From assembly GCA_008638375.1 (NCBI GenBank), contig CM018036.1, forward strand, positions 14,122,328-14,186,327: DNA of 64,000 bases. The letters are read 5' to 3'. A model generated the notes under the pieces. That model was not told where the DNA came from, ran no database searches, and worked only from the letters and a program-made list of their open reading frames with translations. The stretch is from Nyssa sinensis (Eukaryota; Streptophyta; Magnoliopsida; Cornales; Nyssaceae). Position 1 is the first letter of the stretch. The number at the start of each line of letters is the position of its first letter. Shown in pieces: positions 59,919 through 64,000 of this stretch. The translations under genes were made by a program, and so were the position numbers.

Positions 59919-62900
59919 ATGCATGGGGGGAAGAACATCGATATGTGCAGGATAGAGAAAGAGAGGGTTGAGGAGAGAGAGCGGGGGAGGAGGTGGGGGA
60001 TGGGGCTGAAGACGTTGGGAGAGAGTAGAGTCGAGAAGCTGAAGAGTTCGATGGTTTCGCGCTCTCGAGCGAAGCTTTGGATGATCAGGGCTACCACGTC
60101 GGTGTTGGTGTGGACTTGTTTGGTCCAATTGACAGCATTGGGTGAGATGTGGGGGCCAAGGGTTTTGAAGGGTTGGCCGTCTTGTTTCTCTCAGGATTCC
60201 GCAGCTTTGGACATCAAGTCATCCTCGGCAGTTCCGGCCAGAGTTCTTCCACCAAAGAGTGAGTTGTTATCCTTTCTCTCATTATACACACACACACACA
60301 TGTTTATGTAGTTATCTGTTCTTTCTTCAAATAAAGAATTTAATTTTATGAATGTTCCAAGAAAAAAACTCAATAGTTCTGATATTAATAGACATGTTTT
60401 TTGATTATGTAAGTCACTTGAACAATGCTCACAGTTTACTGAAATTTCCATATAACTACATATTGAAATTGTGAGAATGTGGAGAAATGGCCACTTTTTG
60501 CTAAAAATTACATATCCATAATTTATATATGTAATTATCATAATTGTGTGAATTTCTGAAGAATAACAGATTTTTTTGGGAAATTACACAACCATGACAG
60601 GATATTTTCTGTTTACCTCTTTAGAAATTTCGAACCAAAATGGTGCTCTGATTGAGAACTTCATTAAGTTTTATGGGTAACTTTAAAGGGGTATACTCTG
60701 TTTGCTTGTGCAACCCCCTCCCCCCCCTCCCTCTCCCGCTCCCGCTCCCGCTCCTGGGGGCACGGCTCCTGGGCTAAATCTTGAAAATACAGCAGTTCTG
60801 TTGAGCTTTCTTGCTTCAAAAGTCTCTGTCCTGAATGGAAGTTCTGTGATTTATTTATTTTTCCTTCCTAAGTGCTTCCATTGTCTACAAGGAAGCTGAT
60901 CCAAATGATGAAGCAATCATGCAGGCATAGTAAAATGCCATATCTATGTATTGCATGGGGTTATTTTATTTTATTTCTGAGGTTTGATTCTTCTCATATG
61001 CATAATTGCGTACTTAAATATGTAATGCTTATATATTTCTGGACATTTATGCATATCCTTTCCTTCAGTCATTGGCCTTGTTATTTTATTTTTTCCTCTC
61101 TTTTCCATCAGGGGTTTATAAGAACAATGGTTACCTGATGGTTTCATGCAATGGAGGGCTTAACCAAATGCGGGCAGCGGTAAGTGTTTTGCTTAGTGGA
61201 CCAGGCATAGACAAATACTTTTGGTTTATTTGAACATTTAATTTGTTACTCATTTTAATTCTTTATTTGCTGTACAGATTTGTGACATGGTTGCAATTGC
61301 GAGATATTTGAATGTCACACTTATAGTTCCGGAGCTAGATAAAACTTCTTTCTGGGCTGATCCCAGGTGTGTCAATCTGTATTCACTTTCAAGTTTCAAT
61401 ATCTGAAATCCCAAAACTTTTACGAGTTCTGAAAGTCTGTTTTTCCCTTATACATGAATTAGTGCTGTCTTCCTTATTATTTTTATTTTTTGATGGGTAA
61501 GGGCTGTCTTCCTTATATGACAATGAATATTTCATTGATAGTGGCAGTGAGTTTCAAGACATATTTGATGTCGATCATTTCATTACGTCCTTGAGAGATG
61601 AGGTTCGAATATTGAAAGAGCTGCCCCCTAGACTCAAGAGGAGAGTGGAACTAGGAATGATTTATACCATGCCACCAATAAGTTGGTCTGACATTTCTTA
61701 CTATCATGATCAGGTCGGGGGTTTATAATTGTATTGCAGTACTTTTGTTTTCTTCCCTGAAACTCCTTTTCTCAAAGTAATTGTGTTGTTCAAAATTGTT
61801 GCATGCAGATACTTCCTTTGATACGGAAGTACAAAGTTGTACATTTAAATAGAACTGATGCTCGGCTTGCCAATAATGGTCAGCCCATGGAGATTCAGAA
61901 GTTGCGCTGCCGAGTAAATTTCATTGCTTTGAGATTCACTTCTCAGATAGAGGAGTTGGGTAGAAGGGTTATCAGGCTTCTCAGGCAAAATGGTCCTTTC
62001 CTAGTACTTCATCTACGATATGAAATGGACATGTTAGCTTTTTCTGGCTGTACTCAAGGCTGTAACAGTGAGGAGGTGGAAGAGTTGACAAGAATGAGGT
62101 GAGCATATTTCTTTGTCAACTAATAGGCAATCTAAAACTTAGATTTCATCTTCTATACCACTTTTTAACTTCCCATTATGATGGCAGATATGCTTACCCC
62201 TGGTGGAAAGAGAAAATTATAAATTCTGACTTGAAAAGGAAAGATGGTTTGTGCCCTTTGACACCTGAGGAAACTGCTCTCACACTCAAGGCACTGGACA
62301 TTGATCGTAATGTCCAGATTTACATTGCAGCTGGAGAAATATATGGTGGAGAAAGGAGAATGGCTAAGTCTTGCAGCAGCTTATCCAAAATTGGTCAGTA
62401 CGCAAAGATGGAAAGCCAACTTCTCAAGTTTTGTGCTTGTTTTTTTTTGCATCCTTTGATTTACAAGTTGCTTTGGATTTGTTGTAACAGGTCAGAAAGG
62501 AGACTCTGCTGGAACCAACGGACCTTGGGTTTTTCCAGAATCACTCGTCTCAGATGGCAGCCCTGGATTATCTCGTCTCACTGGAGAGTGATATTTTTGT
62601 TCCTACATATGATGGAAACATGGCCAAAGTTGTTGAAGGCCATCGCAGGTACTGTTCTGCTAATTCTTCAGTAACTATTTGTTTATCTCAAATTATATAT
62701 TCTAATTGTTATAGTGGGGCCTTTTGGGTCTCAGAAAGTGATATTGGATTTTGAATCCCTCATTAGGTATGTAATCAGATCCATTAGCACCATATATCCC
62801 CTAGACTCTTCCAGAAATGTCGACATCTTATTGTTCATCTGAAGTTCAATTGTTTTCAAGTAGCAGAAATATTGTTCAAATTACGTGAGAAGGTTTCTGT

Positions 62901-63267
62901 CATTTTGATTTAGAGTTTTAAGCCTAGTTTTGATATTTTTCGTAGTTATTTATTTATCAAGTAACTAACTATAGCAAGTTGTCTGAAATAAGACTTAATT
63001 GTTTTCCAATGCTTTTCAGGTACCTTGGCTTCAAAAAGACAATATTACTGGACAGAAGGCTTCTAGTTGATTTGATAGACCAGTACTAATAGCGGATCAC
63101 TAAGCTGGGATGAGTTCTCATCTGCTGTTAAGGAAACTCATGCAGATCGCATGGGAAACCCTACTAGAAGGTTGGTTATTCCTGATAGGCCCAAAGAAGA
63201 GGACTATTTCTATGCCAACCCGCAGGAGTGTTTGCAACCATTGGCTGAACCATTGAGTAGTGCGTGA
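59919..63267 (+). CDS. GDP-fucose O-fucosyltransferase family protein, eight coding exons
   Basis: Plant O-fucosyltransferase family, a type II membrane protein expected in the Golgi; substrate unknown. Coding exons: 59919-60258, 61112-61179, 61278-61366, 61542-61713, 61809-62098, 62188-62393, 62491-62648, 63020-63267; about 522 residues. A basic N-terminus is followed by one membrane segment (about residues 53-75). Key motifs are [20 protein letters not shown] (nucleotide-sugar site), [20 protein letters not shown] sequence across exons 3-4, [39 protein letters not shown], and [20 protein letters not shown]. The C-terminus is [22 protein letters not shown] 59919 is the first in frame; 59943 (MCRIEKER) has G at -3 and may be the real start. 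Two apparent one-base insertions break the frame: an A at 62366/62367 in exon 6 and a T at 63087 in exon 8; sequence around both is otherwise conserved and splice phases match once they are discounted. Confidence 0.92.
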
Positions 63268-64000
63268 GCTTTTGGAGCTGGTTGCGCATTTGATAGTAGT
63301 TCTCCTATAATGCAGCTCAGCCACAGATTTTAGAGATAGTAGTTCTCCACACACACATATAGTGAGAGAGAAGGATTTTGTTTGCAGGCAGTGTTGAAGA
63401 TAATGAGTTGAGTTACAGTTTGACAAAAGCTTGGAGAGAGGATCTACAGAAGCAGCTGGAGTACATTAAAAATCTTTATATATTTCCAAATAATCCAATT
63501 CATGTATAGAAGTAACCCTGCCATTGCAGGGTGATATCAAATCAACTGCAGTGTACACAAGAAGGATGCAAATATAGATTTGGTTTACTGAACTGCGGAT
63601 TCATCGAAGGTTAATCCCTCGTCCTTCCCTTTTTCCACTTTTACATTTCTGGGGTCGGCCCTTATCTTATGATTTTATCTATATATATAGGGAATATCTA
63701 CATGATATGCCCAAACCAATGGAGCCAGTCAAAAACATTGTTTTATGACATTGTTTATGTAAATGGGTGGGTTGGTGGGTCTTATCAGAGAAGGCTGATA
63801 ATTTGTGGGGAACAAGGATTAGAAGGGTGGCCAATAATTTTGGTTGTTTATGTTATCATAATATCAATCATTCTGTTCATTATATATTTAAAGAAGACAA
63901 ATTAAAGAGTAAGTGGATGGTTATATATTTGGTTTATATGAGGGGAAGGAATTTAGATGGAATCTTTTACTAAACTAATTTTGATACAAGCATCTTTTAG
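63268..64000. other. 3' UTR and flank of the O-fucosyltransferase-family gene
   Basis: It likely includes the 3' UTR (an AATAAA-type signal is not obvious; AT-rich words lie near 63470-63500). The short frames at 63669-63973 have no family resemblance. Confidence 0.4.

Noticed and set aside
60702..60899. Pro/Ala-rich open frame starting with a [14 protein letters not shown] run
   Set aside because: Lies inside intron 1 of the O-fucosyltransferase-family gene and comes from a C-rich simple repeat.
1..64000. CRISPR arrays, operons, phage or plasmid features, canonical tRNA or rRNA genes
   Set aside because: None seen; the tandem repeats present are contiguous units or microsatellites, not spaced direct repeats.

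Overview
This is nuclear DNA of a plant, most likely a woody eudicot. The reasons are four spliced genes with plant-specific proteins, AT-rich introns up to 6.4 kb, Ty1/copia elements primed by initiator Met-tRNA, L1-type LINEs, PIF/Harbinger-like and hAT-like non-autonomous transposons, and many (TA)n and (CT)n microsatellites. The species was not determined. There is no prokaryotic feature, CRISPR array or recognisable tRNA/rRNA gene.

Layout. 1-4694: a minus-strand copia element cut by the left window edge. Its 5' LTR is at 4163-4694, and it carries a four-copy tandem amplification of the Gag zinc knuckle/protease module. 4808-11164: plant-type isoaspartyl peptidase/L-asparaginase, minus strand, four exons. 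13493-18342: a complete but decayed plus-strand copia element with both LTRs and a 5-bp target duplication. 18.8-19.1 kb: a small decayed coding remnant. 21015-28941: MPB2C (microtubule/movement-protein-binding coiled-coil protein), minus strand, five exons, with a 5.1 kb intron that holds an hAT-like element. 29.1-40.0 kb: gene-poor, with a 1.7 kb solo LTR, a larger candidate solo LTR with an hAT-like insertion, and a probable LTR/primer-site remnant. 40059-50927: BSD-domain gene, plus strand, five exons. Its second intron holds an antisense 5'-truncated LINE split by a Harbinger-like element. 51-59 kb: AT-rich, microsatellite-dense intergenic DNA. 59919-63267: a type II membrane O-fucosyltransferase-family gene, plus strand, eight coding exons, preceded by a CT/TATA promoter.

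The four genes are unrelated in function (amino-acid catabolism, cytoskeleton/plasmodesmata, BSD domain, Golgi-type glycosyltransferase); nothing suggests a cluster or pathway. Two points stand out. First, every gene shows at least one apparent single-base indel in otherwise clean, conserved exons, which suggests either base-level assembly errors or a block at the start of pseudogenisation. Second, the transposon record is layered: nested insertions, a solo LTR with an exact target duplication, and internal tandem amplification inside a retroelement. I did not find a convincing new biological system. Family assignments come from recognition of protein motifs, without database searches.
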